Positions 56,836-64,000 of a DNA stretch of 64,000 nt are shown here, one piece after another (the first letter of the stretch is position 1; each line of letters opens with the position of its first letter). This DNA comes from Alphaproteobacteria bacterium (GTDB lineage Bacteria > Pseudomonadota > Alphaproteobacteria > Caulobacterales > Maricaulaceae). The stretch is taken from NCBI GenBank assembly GCA_024742735.1, contig JANSXV010000001.1, positions 806,001-870,000 on the forward strand, read 5' to 3'. The notes under the pieces are model-generated. The model did no database searches. It was not told the DNA's origin and saw only the letters and a program-made list of their open reading frames with translations. Position numbers and translations under genes: made by a program.

Positions 56836-57372
56836 ATGATGGCGGACGAATCCACCGGCGCGGGAGCTGAATACGCTGCTGAAGCAGCGTTCCCGCCCTT
56901 TGATCCCACGTATTTCGCGTCCCAGCTCTTCTGGTTCGCGATCAGCTTCGTGCTGCTCTACGTGCTGCTGTCGCGCTTCGTCCTGCCGCGCATCGGCGGG
57001 GCGATCGAGGAACGCCGCGACCGTATCGCCGACAATCTCGACGCCGCGGCCGAGATGAAGGCTCAGGCTGACGAGACCGAGCAGGCCTATCAGAAGGCCC
57101 TCGCCGACGCCCGCGCCCGCGCCCAGTCGGTCGCCGCCGAAGCCAAGGCCGAGGCCGACAGGGAAATCGCCGAGGCGACGCGTGAAGCGGACGCCGAACT
57201 GGACGCCAAGCTGGCCGAAGGTGAAGCGCGCATTCGCGACATGCGTGAGAAAGCTCTGGGCGAGGTTCGCTCCATCGCCGCCGGCGCGGCCGCCACGGTC
57301 GCCGAGCGACTGGCCGGGCTTGAAGTTTCCGACTCCGACGCTGAAAAAGCCGTCGATGGTGTGAAGGGGTAA
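56836..57372 (+). CDS. ATP synthase F0 subunit b'
   Basis: 178 residues. Single membrane helix (FWFAISFVLLYVLLSRFVLP, about 33-52) followed by a long charged coiled coil, and an extra ~20-residue N-terminus rich in Ala/Glu. Together with the next gene it forms the b-b' heterodimer stator stalk of alphaproteobacteria and cyanobacteria. Three bases separate it from the b gene. Confidence 0.95.
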   Translation: MMADESTGAGAEYAAEAAFPPFDPTYFASQLFWFAISFVLLYVLLSRFVLPRIGGAIEERRDRIADNLDAAAEMKAQADETEQAYQKALADARARAQSVAAEAKAEADREIAEATREADAELDAKLAEGEARIRDMREKALGEVRSIAAGAAATVAERLAGLEVSDSDAEKAVDGVKG

Positions 57373-57375
57373 GAC

Positions 57376-57870
57376 ATGAGCTACCTCCTGTCAGACACCA
57401 GCTTCTGGACCTTCGTTGGTCTGATCGTCTTCTTTGTGGTCCTGCACTTCGCAGGAGCCTTCAAGGCCATCGGCGGATCGCTGGACGCCCGCGCTGAAAA
57501 GATCCGCACCGAACTCGACGAGGCCCGCCGCCTGCGTGAAGAAGCCCAGGAGCTTCTGGCCTCCTACAAGCGCAAGCAGGCTGAAGCCGCCGACGAGGCG
57601 GAGAAAATCATCGCCCAGGCCAAGGCCGAGGCTGATTATCTGCGCGAGAATGCGAAAAACGAGATTGCCGAGCGCATCGAGCGCCGCACCGCTCTGGCCG
57701 AAACCCGCATCGCCCAGGCCGAAGCCGCCGCGGCCAAGGAGGTCAAGGCGCTGGCCGCTGACCTTGCTGTGGACGCCGCCAAGGCGCTCCTGACCGACAA
57801 GCTCGGCAAGACCCAGCGCAACGCCCTGCTGAAAGCGGATATCGCTGCGGTGAAGGATCGCCTGAACTAG
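57376..57870 (+). CDS. atpF: ATP synthase F0 subunit b
   Basis: 164 residues. Membrane helix DTSFWTFVGLIVFFVVLHFA near the N-terminus, then a coiled-coil stalk (LDARAEKIRTELDEARRLRE onward). Last gene of the F0 operon, immediately followed by a strong terminator. The F1 genes are elsewhere, as usual in alphaproteobacteria. Confidence 0.96.
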   Translation: MSYLLSDTSFWTFVGLIVFFVVLHFAGAFKAIGGSLDARAEKIRTELDEARRLREEAQELLASYKRKQAEAADEAEKIIAQAKAEADYLRENAKNEIAERIERRTALAETRIAQAEAAAAKEVKALAADLAVDAAKALLTDKLGKTQRNALLKADIAAVKDRLN

Positions 57871-57893
57871 GTCGACAGCTCATACAGCATGAG

Positions 57894-57924
57894 AAGCCCG
57901 GCGTGCACGCGCCGGGCTTTTTTG
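57894..57924 (+). terminator. Rho-independent terminator of the F0 operon
   Basis: AAGCCCGGCG pairs with CGCCGGGCTT around a small loop, followed directly by TTTTTTGTTT. It is 23 bases after the atpF stop. The rest of 57925-58080 shows no gene. Confidence 0.93.
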
Positions 57925-58080
57925 TTTGGGCGGGACGCGCGCCTATTCCGGGCGAGCGAAAGCAAGACCCGGGACAGGTCATGGGTTTCAGAGTCCTGAT
58001 CCGGACCTTCAAACTGCTCAACCGGACCTGCCCGTTAATGAGATGGGATATGCAATCGCGCTGCGCCGGCCGTCGCCGAC

Positions 58081-58419
58081 CTAACCCTGCCCGCCCTTGT
58101 CCTCGTCCTTGTGGAACCGGTCGAAGATGTGCTTCACGCGGTTCCAAAGGCCCGGATGACGCTTGAGGAAGTTGGTGATCAGGGTGTGGGCGGTCTTGGA
58201 TGTGCCCGCCAGGATCAGAAGGCCGAGGATCAACAGCGGCAGACCCAGCGGGATCGGCGTCACAGCGAACGGGATCGCGATGACGATCAGGAACAGGCCC
58301 AGCGCCACGCCGACGGCGCGGATGACAGCCTGTATCACCCCGTTCATCTGTTTGCGTCCCCAACCACTGGACGGCTCGTTGATCGCCACGGCCGTTCTCC
58401 GTTTATCACGGACGACCAT
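58081..58419 (-). CDS. Small two-helix membrane protein (PGPGW-like)
   Basis: 112 residues from ATG 58419; ATG 58347 is an alternative giving 88. Hydrophobic block AVGVALGLFLIVIAIPFAVT, then PIPLGLPLLILGLLILAGTS, then basic KRHPGLWNRVKHIFDRFHKD. The central proline-glycine turn recalls small putative transmembrane (PGPGW) proteins. Function unknown. Bases 58420-58560 upstream contain only a small AGGCGCC/GGCGCCT hairpin. Confidence 0.65.
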   Translation of the reverse strand: MVVRDKRRTAVAINEPSSGWGRKQMNGVIQAVIRAVGVALGLFLIVIAIPFAVTPIPLGLPLLILGLLILAGTSKTAHTLITNFLKRHPGLWNRVKHIFDRFHKDEDKGGQG

Positions 58420-58560
58420 ACGCCGCCCGCCCCTCTAATCTCTAGATGATAGTGACCGCGTTCAAGGCGCCGCGGGGCGCCTGACACGGTATTTAAGCAG
58501 CGCATCGGATCGCTCGGGCCGTGTGTGTGGCGCCTATCCGACACAGATTTCACCGACATC

Positions 58561-58594
58561 TGAAAAGAATCAGGGCGCGCAAACGCCCTGATTC
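58561..58594 (-). terminator. Rho-independent terminator of the glycine cleavage operon
   Basis: Perfect 11-bp stem GAATCAGGGCG (58567-58577) / CGCCCTGATTC (58584-58594), loop CGCAAA. On the minus strand the stem is followed by CTTTTCA. It lies just after the gcvPB stop at 58608. Confidence 0.85.
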
Positions 58595-58607
58595 AACCTC
58601 GAGGGAG

Positions 58608-60188
58608 CTACTCGGCGGCCTGGGCGCTGTCCTGCGGCGGCGTCCAGCGCAGGACCGGATTGCGGGCCGCTTTCGTCTCGTCCAGGCGCTTGGCCGGTGC
58701 GTGACGCGGCGCGGCCGTGAAGCGTTCGGTCTCACCGCTCCTGGCCGCAAGGGCGAGGCCTTCCAGCGTGTCGCAGAAGCGATCGAGGCTGCCGATGCTC
58801 TCGGTCTCGGTCGGCTCGATCAACATGGCGCCGTGCACGACCAGCGGGAAGTACATGGTCATGGGGTGATAGCCCTCGTCGATCATGGCCTTGGCGAAGT
58901 CGAGCGTGGAGACGCCGGTATCCTTCAGGAAGCGATCATCGAACAGGGCTTCGTGCATGCACGTGCCGTCAAAGGCCGGGGTCATGACGTGCTTCAGGCG
59001 CGCCAGGATATAGTTGGCGTTCAGCACCGCGTCCTCGGCGGCCTGCTTCAGCCCGTCCGAGCCGTGGCTCATCATGTAGGACAGCGCCCGGGTGAACATG
59101 CCCATATTGCCGTGGAAGGCGGTCATCCGGCCGAACGGATCGGCGCCGTCGGCGCGGGCCTCGTCCTCGTGCTCGACCATGGTCCAGGTCTCGCCGTCCT
59201 GCTTGACGTAGGGTACCGGCGCATAGGGCGCGAGGGCTTCGGAGAACACCGTGGGACCCGAGCCCGGACCACCCCCGCCATGGGGCGTGGAGAAGGTCTT
59301 GTGCAGATTGATGTGCATGGCGTCGATGCCCAGATCGCCCGGACGGACGCGGCCGACAATCGCGTTGAAGTTCGCGCCGTCGCAGTAGAAATAGCCGCCC
59401 GCCTCGTGGATCAGGTCGGCGATCTCCTTGATGTCGCGTTCAAACAGGCCGCACGTATTCGGGTTCGTCAGCATGATCCCGGCGACGTCATCGCCCAGCT
59501 TGGCCTTGAAGGCCTCCATGTCGACACGGCCGCCTTCGTTCGCCGGGATTTCGTCGACGGTGAAGCCGCACTGCACGGCGGTCGCCGGATTTGTCCCGTG
59601 GGCGCTTTCCGGCACCAGAACGCGGCGGCGATGCTTCTCGCCGCGCGCATCCAGCGCTGCGCGGATCGCCATCATGCCGCAAAGCTCGCCGTGGGCGCCC
59701 GCCTTCGGGCTCATGGCCACCGCGGGCGTGTTGGTCAAGGTCATCAGCCAGTGGGCCAGCTCGCCGATCAGCTCGAACGCGCCCTGCACGGTGGACTGCG
59801 GCTGCAGCGGGTGGATGTCGCCGAAGCCCGGCAGGCGGGCCAGCTTCTCATTGAGGCGCGGGTTGTGCTTCATGGTGCACGAGCCCAGCGGATAGAGCCC
59901 CAGATCGATGGCGTAGTTCTTCCGGGACAGCCGGACATAGTGGCGCATGGTCTCCGGCTCCGACAGGCCCGGCACGCCGATCTCGCCTTCACGGTCCAGA
60001 CCGCCCAGGCGCGTGGGAAGGCCCTTGGGCTCTTCCAGATCCACGCCGCAATTGTCGAAATGGCCCCGCTCGAAGATCAGCGGCTCGGCCTGGTCCAGGC
60101 CCCGCGATCCGGAGAAGGTGTCATCATACGCGCCCGCGTCAAAAACGTGGAGCGGCTTGGAGGGACGGCCCTGGGTGTTCATCGCCAT
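58608..60188 (-). CDS. gcvPB: Glycine dehydrogenase (decarboxylating) subunit 2
   Basis: 526 residues from ATG 60188 (GGAG 8 bases upstream). PLP half of the two-part P-protein: PLP-Lys in MHINLHKTFSTPHGGGGPGS, with LGSCTMKHNP and PESAHGTNPATA. It decarboxylates glycine and passes the aminomethyl group to lipoyl-GcvH. Normal length. Last gene of the operon, 232 bases after gcvPA because a repeat element lies between. Confidence 0.96.
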   Translation of the reverse strand: MAMNTQGRPSKPLHVFDAGAYDDTFSGSRGLDQAEPLIFERGHFDNCGVDLEEPKGLPTRLGGLDREGEIGVPGLSEPETMRHYVRLSRKNYAIDLGLYPLGSCTMKHNPRLNEKLARLPGFGDIHPLQPQSTVQGAFELIGELAHWLMTLTNTPAVAMSPKAGAHGELCGMMAIRAALDARGEKHRRRVLVPESAHGTNPATAVQCGFTVDEIPANEGGRVDMEAFKAKLGDDVAGIMLTNPNTCGLFERDIKEIADLIHEAGGYFYCDGANFNAIVGRVRPGDLGIDAMHINLHKTFSTPHGGGGPGSGPTVFSEALAPYAPVPYVKQDGETWTMVEHEDEARADGADPFGRMTAFHGNMGMFTRALSYMMSHGSDGLKQAAEDAVLNANYILARLKHVMTPAFDGTCMHEALFDDRFLKDTGVSTLDFAKAMIDEGYHPMTMYFPLVVHGAMLIEPTETESIGSLDRFCDTLEGLALAARSGETERFTAAPRHAPAKRLDETKAARNPVLRWTPPQDSAQAAE

Positions 60189-60234
60189 CGTCTCTACTCC
60201 ATTTCCCAATTGAGGTCTTGCAGGCGGGTGCGCC

Positions 60235-60376
60235 CCCCACCCCAGCCCTCCCCCGAGGGGGAGGGAGAAAGCACATGCGCCCGACAAGCGGGAGACGTCA
60301 CCGGCGGCGTTCGATCCCCACCAGGCGTCGCGGCGTCACGCTCCCTCCCCTCAAAGGGGAGGGTCGGGGTGGGGTG
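60235..60376. repeat. GC-rich paired-hairpin intergenic element (copy C)
   Basis: CCACCCCAGCCCTCCCCCGA followed by GGGGGAGGGAG, and the inverted partner CTCCCTCCCCTCAAAGGGGA followed by GGGTCGGGGTGGGG, enclose about 65 bases. The core closely matches copy B (43262). It sits inside the gcv operon, between gcvPA and gcvPB, so it is transcribed. Confidence 0.75.
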
Positions 60377-60420
60377 AAAGCGCGAAGCGCTTAAACTGAC
60401 AGACTGAGCCGAGGCGGCCA

Positions 60421-61767
60421 TCACAGCACCTCTTTCAGGGCGGATTCGAACGCCCCCAGATCAGCTTCGGTATTGGTTTCGGTGGCCGCCACGATCAGCA
60501 GATCGTCGAACGCGCCGCCGCGATAGAGCCGGCTCGCCGGAACACCGGCAAGGATGTCCTTCTTCGCCAGGGCATCGACGACGCCAGCGGCCGGCTTCGG
60601 CAGCCGCAGCGTGAACTCGTTGAAGAAGGCATCCGTGACCAGCTCCACCCCCGGCAGCGCCGACAGACGGTCCGCCAGCTCGCACGCCCGCTCGTGATTG
60701 AGTTGCGCCAGCTTGGAGAATCCGCTCTGACCCAGCAGGGTCATGTGAATGGTCCAGGCCAGCGCCATGAGGCCGGAATTGGTGCAGATGTTCGAGGTCG
60801 CCTTGTCCCGGCGGATATGCTGCTCGCGTGTGGACAGGGTCAGCACGAAGCCGCGCCGGCCGTCGGCGTCGACGGTCTCACCGGCGAGGCGCCCCGGCAT
60901 GTTGCGGATGAAGTTCCGGTCATTGCGGCAGGCGAACAGGCCCACATAGGGCCCGCCGAACTGCAGGCCGACGCCCAGGGACTGGCCCTCGCCCACCACG
61001 ATATCCGCGTCCATGGCGCCCGGGCTCTTCATCAGGCCCAGCGACACCACCTCAGTGAACACAGCGATCAGCAGCGCGCCTTTGGCGTGGGCGGCGTTCG
61101 CCAGCGGTTCGAGGTCATGAACCTTGCCGAACACGTCGGGGTTCTGGACCACGACGCAGGCGGTCTCGTCATCAATGGAAGCCGCGATATCGTCCAGCGA
61201 ACCGGGCTGAGCGTCCTGGCTGACCGTGTCGATATCCATGTATTTCGCCAGCGTATGGGTCGCGCCGGCATAGTGGGGATGCAGATTGCCGGACAGAACC
61301 GCCCTGTTCCGCTTGGTGATGCGGCAGGCCATGAGCACAGCCTCCGCGCAGGAGGTCGAGCCGTCATACATGGAGGCGTTGGCTACATCCATGCCGGTCA
61401 GGGCGGCGACCTGGGTCTGGAATTCGAACAGGGTCTGCAGCGTGCCCTGGCTGATCTCAGGCTGATAGGGCGTGTAGCTGGTCAGGTATTCGGACCGCTG
61501 GATCAGGTGATCCACCGTCGCAGGCACATGGTGCTTGTAGGCGCCGGCGCCGACAAAGAACGGAACCTCGCCGGCCGCAGTGTTCTTGCGCGCCATGCGG
61601 GTGAAGGCGCGCTCCACCTCCAGCTCGGTCGCCCGGCGGGGCAGATCGACCGGACCGTCCAGGCGCGCCGCCTCAGGCACGTCCTGAAACAGGGCGTCGA
61701 TGGAGGAGACCCCCACGGTCTTGAGCATGGCCTGCCGGTCTTCCGGCGTCAGCGGCAGATAACGCAT
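60421..61767 (-). CDS. gcvPA: Glycine dehydrogenase (decarboxylating) subunit 1
   Basis: 448 residues. N-terminal half of the P-protein: [94 protein letters not shown]. It lacks the PLP lysine, which is in subunit 2, and forms an alpha2-beta2 enzyme with it. Its start is 4 bases from the end of the PaiB-like gene. Confidence 0.96.
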   Translation of the reverse strand: MRYLPLTPEDRQAMLKTVGVSSIDALFQDVPEAARLDGPVDLPRRATELEVERAFTRMARKNTAAGEVPFFVGAGAYKHHVPATVDHLIQRSEYLTSYTPYQPEISQGTLQTLFEFQTQVAALTGMDVANASMYDGSTSCAEAVLMACRITKRNRAVLSGNLHPHYAGATHTLAKYMDIDTVSQDAQPGSLDDIAASIDDETACVVVQNPDVFGKVHDLEPLANAAHAKGALLIAVFTEVVSLGLMKSPGAMDADIVVGEGQSLGVGLQFGGPYVGLFACRNDRNFIRNMPGRLAGETVDADGRRGFVLTLSTREQHIRRDKATSNICTNSGLMALAWTIHMTLLGQSGFSKLAQLNHERACELADRLSALPGVELVTDAFFNEFTLRLPKPAAGVVDALAKKDILAGVPASRLYRGGAFDDLLIVAATETNTEADLGAFESALKEVL

Positions 61768-61771
61768 CAGT

Positions 61772-62416
61772 TCAGCCTCTTTCCAGTTCGCTCATATGTG
61801 CGGCGAGCGCACGACTGTTTTCATCCTGGCGCTGCTTCAGCGCCGCAATCACTCCGTGGCGATCCGCCTCAGCCTTGTTCTGGCTAAGCTTCTCGGTCGC
61901 CTCGAGCCGCTCGACTTCAAGCCGGACGCCGGCGATGGCGGCTGTCAGGCGCGCCATGTAGTCCGCATCGCCATCCGACATCGCCCAGGGTTCAGCCTCG
62001 CCGGCCTCGAACACGTCTGTCTGGCGCTCGACGATGGCCCAGGTCTCCTCGGCGCTGTCCTTCAGCGCCATGCGCCCGTGGGCTTCAGCGGCGAGATAGT
62101 TCCAGGTCGGCACCACCTTGCCGGTCGGCTTCGATGCATAGCTCGACGGCGAGATATAGGCGCTCGGCCCTGAAAACACAGCCGTTCCGGCCGCCTCTCC
62201 GCCCGCTTCCTGCAGCGCGGCGAACACCCTGTTCGCCCGCGCCAGATGGCCTTCGAAGGCGACAACTTCACCGCCTGCGCCGATCACCGGTATGATCGGC
62301 GCTTGCACCGTCTCGACGCGTCCTCCCACCGCGACGGAAAGGGTCGCAAACGGGTACCGGCGCGCCAGAACCAGCGCGCGAGCCGCTCCGCCATGGAAGG
62401 CCGCGCTCGGGTGCAT
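61772..62416 (-). CDS. PaiB-like FMN-binding split-barrel protein
   Basis: 214 residues. PaiB/FMN-binding negative regulator family: [66 protein letters not shown], and the C-terminal [16 protein letters not shown]. Bacillus PaiB was named a negative regulator of sporulation and proteases, but many members are simply flavin or heme binders. Placement inside the gcv operon, between gcvH and gcvPA with gaps of 2 and 4 bases, is unusual. Confidence 0.85.
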   Translation of the reverse strand: MHPSAAFHGGAARALVLARRYPFATLSVAVGGRVETVQAPIIPVIGAGGEVVAFEGHLARANRVFAALQEAGGEAAGTAVFSGPSAYISPSSYASKPTGKVVPTWNYLAAEAHGRMALKDSAEETWAIVERQTDVFEAGEAEPWAMSDGDADYMARLTAAIAGVRLEVERLEATEKLSQNKAEADRHGVIAALKQRQDENSRALAAHMSELERG

Positions 62417-62418
62417 CG

Positions 62419-62787
62419 CTACTCCACGTGGGCTTTGTATGCAGCCTCGTCCATGAGGCCTTCCAACTCGCCCTTGTCGGCGATCTTGATCTTCACGAAC
62501 CAGCCGTCGGCGTCGGGCGCCTCATTGACCTTGCCCGGCTCACCGTCCAGCGCGTCGTTGACCGCGACGATCTCACCAGAGACCGGGGCGTAGACTTCCG
62601 AGGCCGCCTTCACGCTTTCAACGACGGCCATTTCATCGCCCTGCTTGAAGCTCTTGCCGACCTCGGGCAGCTCCACAAACACCACGTCGCCCAGCTGATC
62701 GGCGGCGTAGGACGTAATGCCCATCACGCCTTCCTCGCCTTCGATGCGGATCCATTCATGGTCCTTGGTGTAACGGGTCTCGCTCAT
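62419..62787 (-). CDS. gcvH: Glycine cleavage system H protein
   Basis: 122 residues. Lipoyl carrier protein; the lipoylated lysine is Lys60 in [19 protein letters not shown]-terminus [20 protein letters not shown] and C-terminus [11 protein letters not shown] are typical. It shuttles the aminomethyl group between P, T and L proteins. Confidence 0.97.
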   Translation of the reverse strand: MSETRYTKDHEWIRIEGEEGVMGITSYAADQLGDVVFVELPEVGKSFKQGDEMAVVESVKAASEVYAPVSGEIVAVNDALDGEPGKVNEAPDADGWFVKIKIADKGELEGLMDEAAYKAHVE

Positions 62788-62810
62788 GGGATGTCTCCTG
62801 CCCCTATTGA

Positions 62811-63911
62811 TTATGAACCGCGGAAGAAGCGGTGCGCCGAGAACGGCGTCTTGACCACTTCAGCTTCGCGCGCCTTGCCGCGCACCATCAGATCGACGCT
62901 CGTACCTGGAACGGCCAGGTCGGTGCGCACATAGCCCATGGCGATCGGACCGCCGACCGTGGGTCCGAATCCGCCGGACGTCACAACGCCGACCGGCTCT
63001 CCCTCGTGATGAATCTCCGTGCCTTCGCGGGCCGGCGCGCGATCCTTCAGCGCCAGGCCGACACGGTTCTTTTCCGGCTTGTCCTCGATCTGCTTCAGTA
63101 TCCGGCGGGCGCCGGGGAAGTCGGCGCGCTCGCGGCGGGACTTGGCCACCGCCCAGGTAAGCCCAGCCTCGACCGGCGTGGTCGTCTCGTCCATGTCATG
63201 GCCGTACAGGCACAGCCCGGCTTCCAGGCGCAGGGAGTCCCGCGCGCCCAGCCCGATCGGCGCCACGCGCTCATCGGCCAGCAGCTTGCGCGCCAGAGCG
63301 TCGGCTTCAGCCGCGGAGACGGAAATCTCGAACCCGTCTTCGCCGGTATAGCCCGAACGCGAAATGAAGACGTCATGGCCGGCCATGTCGAACCGGCCCG
63401 CCGTCATGAAGGTCATCCCGTTGGCCTGCGGGCAGAGCTCTGTCATGACGTCCTTGGCCATGGGCCCCTGCAGCGCCAGCAGGGCGCGGTCATCGAGCTC
63501 GATCAGCTCGGCGCGGCGCCCGAACCGGTCGCGCATATGGGCGAAGTCCTGGCCCTTCACGGCCGCGTTCACCACCAGAAACAGGAAGTCCTCTTCGGGA
63601 CGGGAGACCATGAGGTCGTCCATGATCCCGCCCTCGTCATTCAGCAGCAGCGTGTATTTCTGCTGGCCGGTCTCCAGCGCGCTCAAATCCGCCGTGATCA
63701 GCGCCTCCAACGCTCCGGCCTCGCCGGTCACGCGCGCCTGGCCCATGTGGGAGACATCAAACAAGCCGGCCTTCTCGCGGGTGTGATTGTGCTCGCCCAT
63801 GACGCCCTCGAACTGGACGGGCATTTCATAGCCGGCGAAGGGCACCATCTTGGCGCCGAGCTCCACGTGGAGATCAAAAAGCGGGGTTCTGTGGAGCGGC
63901 TGATCGGCCAT
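62811..63911 (-). CDS. gcvT: Glycine cleavage system T protein (aminomethyltransferase)
   Basis: 366 residues from ATG 63911 (GAGAGACG upstream); an earlier start at 63929 is less likely. It transfers the C1 unit to tetrahydrofolate and releases ammonia. Family features: [33 protein letters not shown], catalytic Asp in the same region, YTGEDGFEI, and [20 protein letters not shown]. First gene of gcvT-gcvH-paiB-gcvPA-gcvPB. Confidence 0.96.
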   Translation of the reverse strand: MADQPLHRTPLFDLHVELGAKMVPFAGYEMPVQFEGVMGEHNHTREKAGLFDVSHMGQARVTGEAGALEALITADLSALETGQQKYTLLLNDEGGIMDDLMVSRPEEDFLFLVVNAAVKGQDFAHMRDRFGRRAELIELDDRALLALQGPMAKDVMTELCPQANGMTFMTAGRFDMAGHDVFISRSGYTGEDGFEISVSAAEADALARKLLADERVAPIGLGARDSLRLEAGLCLYGHDMDETTTPVEAGLTWAVAKSRRERADFPGARRILKQIEDKPEKNRVGLALKDRAPAREGTEIHHEGEPVGVVTSGGFGPTVGGPIAMGYVRTDLAVPGTSVDLMVRGKAREAEVVKTPFSAHRFFRGS

Positions 63912-64000
63912 GGAGCGTCTCTCGATCAAAGGTGCGAATGAAGCGTGGTCCGGCGATGCAGCGCCCGGTGCCCGGTCCGCCGCTTCGCGCCCCCGCTGTC

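Overview
The window is a gene-dense, high-GC chromosomal segment from an alphaproteobacterium of the Caulobacterales/Maricaulales/Hyphomonadaceae type. The evidence is a CcrM (GANTC) methyltransferase whose leader carries GANTC sites and a near-consensus CtrA box, a split b/b' ATP synthase F0 operon, a DUF1476-type zeta inhibitor of the F1-ATPase, the mutY-DUF721-dsbA-smc order, the serS-surE-pcm-nlpD-yajC-secDF order, and a PurS/PurQ/PurL-type FGAM synthase. I see no rRNA, tRNA, CRISPR array, transposase or phage gene.

Layout. 0-5.1 kb: the start of an oligopeptide permease gene (leaving the window), a coupled ATP-grasp/metallo-beta-lactamase pair, a secreted protein and a ClC chloride transporter. 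5.0-5.9 kb: a small exported protein bracketed by two 92-bp copies of the clc 3' end. 5.9-18 kb: a UvrD helicase, esterase, SRAP protein, Nudix hydrolase, TIGR02301 protein, glycosyltransferase 9, YgfZ, 3-methyladenine glycosylase, a FabH-like synthase, an M42-like peptidase, an ammonium transporter and RadC. 18-24.9 kb: VOC protein, threonine synthase, MFS carrier, RidA-like lipoprotein, PurB and a secreted unknown.

24.9-32 kb is the purine cluster: zeta inhibitor, purC, purS, then purQ and purL. It is interrupted between purS and purQ by about 2.6 kb holding a two-helix membrane protein, a protein with a bacteriocin-type double-glycine leader, and two tandem exported ClpP-fold-like proteins. 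The middle of this insert is strikingly AT-rich. This cassette is my best candidate for an undescribed system.

32-49 kb: oligopeptide-binding lipoprotein, DAHP synthase and glutathione reductase; the Sec accessory genes yajC-secD-secF; an NlpD/DipM-like degenerate LytM protein with pcm, surE and serS; a glycosyltransferase pair; a radical SAM gene preceded by a perfect alphaproteobacterial LexA box; rnhB and ccrM. 49-58 kb: mutY, a DciA-like DUF721 protein, a DsbA-like lipoprotein, smc, and the F0 ATP synthase operon atpI-B-E-F'-F ending in a clear terminator. 58-64 kb, minus strand: the glycine cleavage operon gcvT-gcvH-paiB-like-gcvPA-gcvPB.

Nucleotide and amino-acid supply (pur, thrC, aro, gcv), genome integrity (uvrD, SRAP, tag, radC, mutY, rnhB, smc, ccrM) and envelope functions (Sec, nlpD, amidase regulation) dominate. 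Three GC-rich intergenic palindrome elements and several hairpins punctuate the segment. A recurrent GCGGCGGAGTAG sequence at stop codons forms a perfect hairpin where purL and oppA converge.
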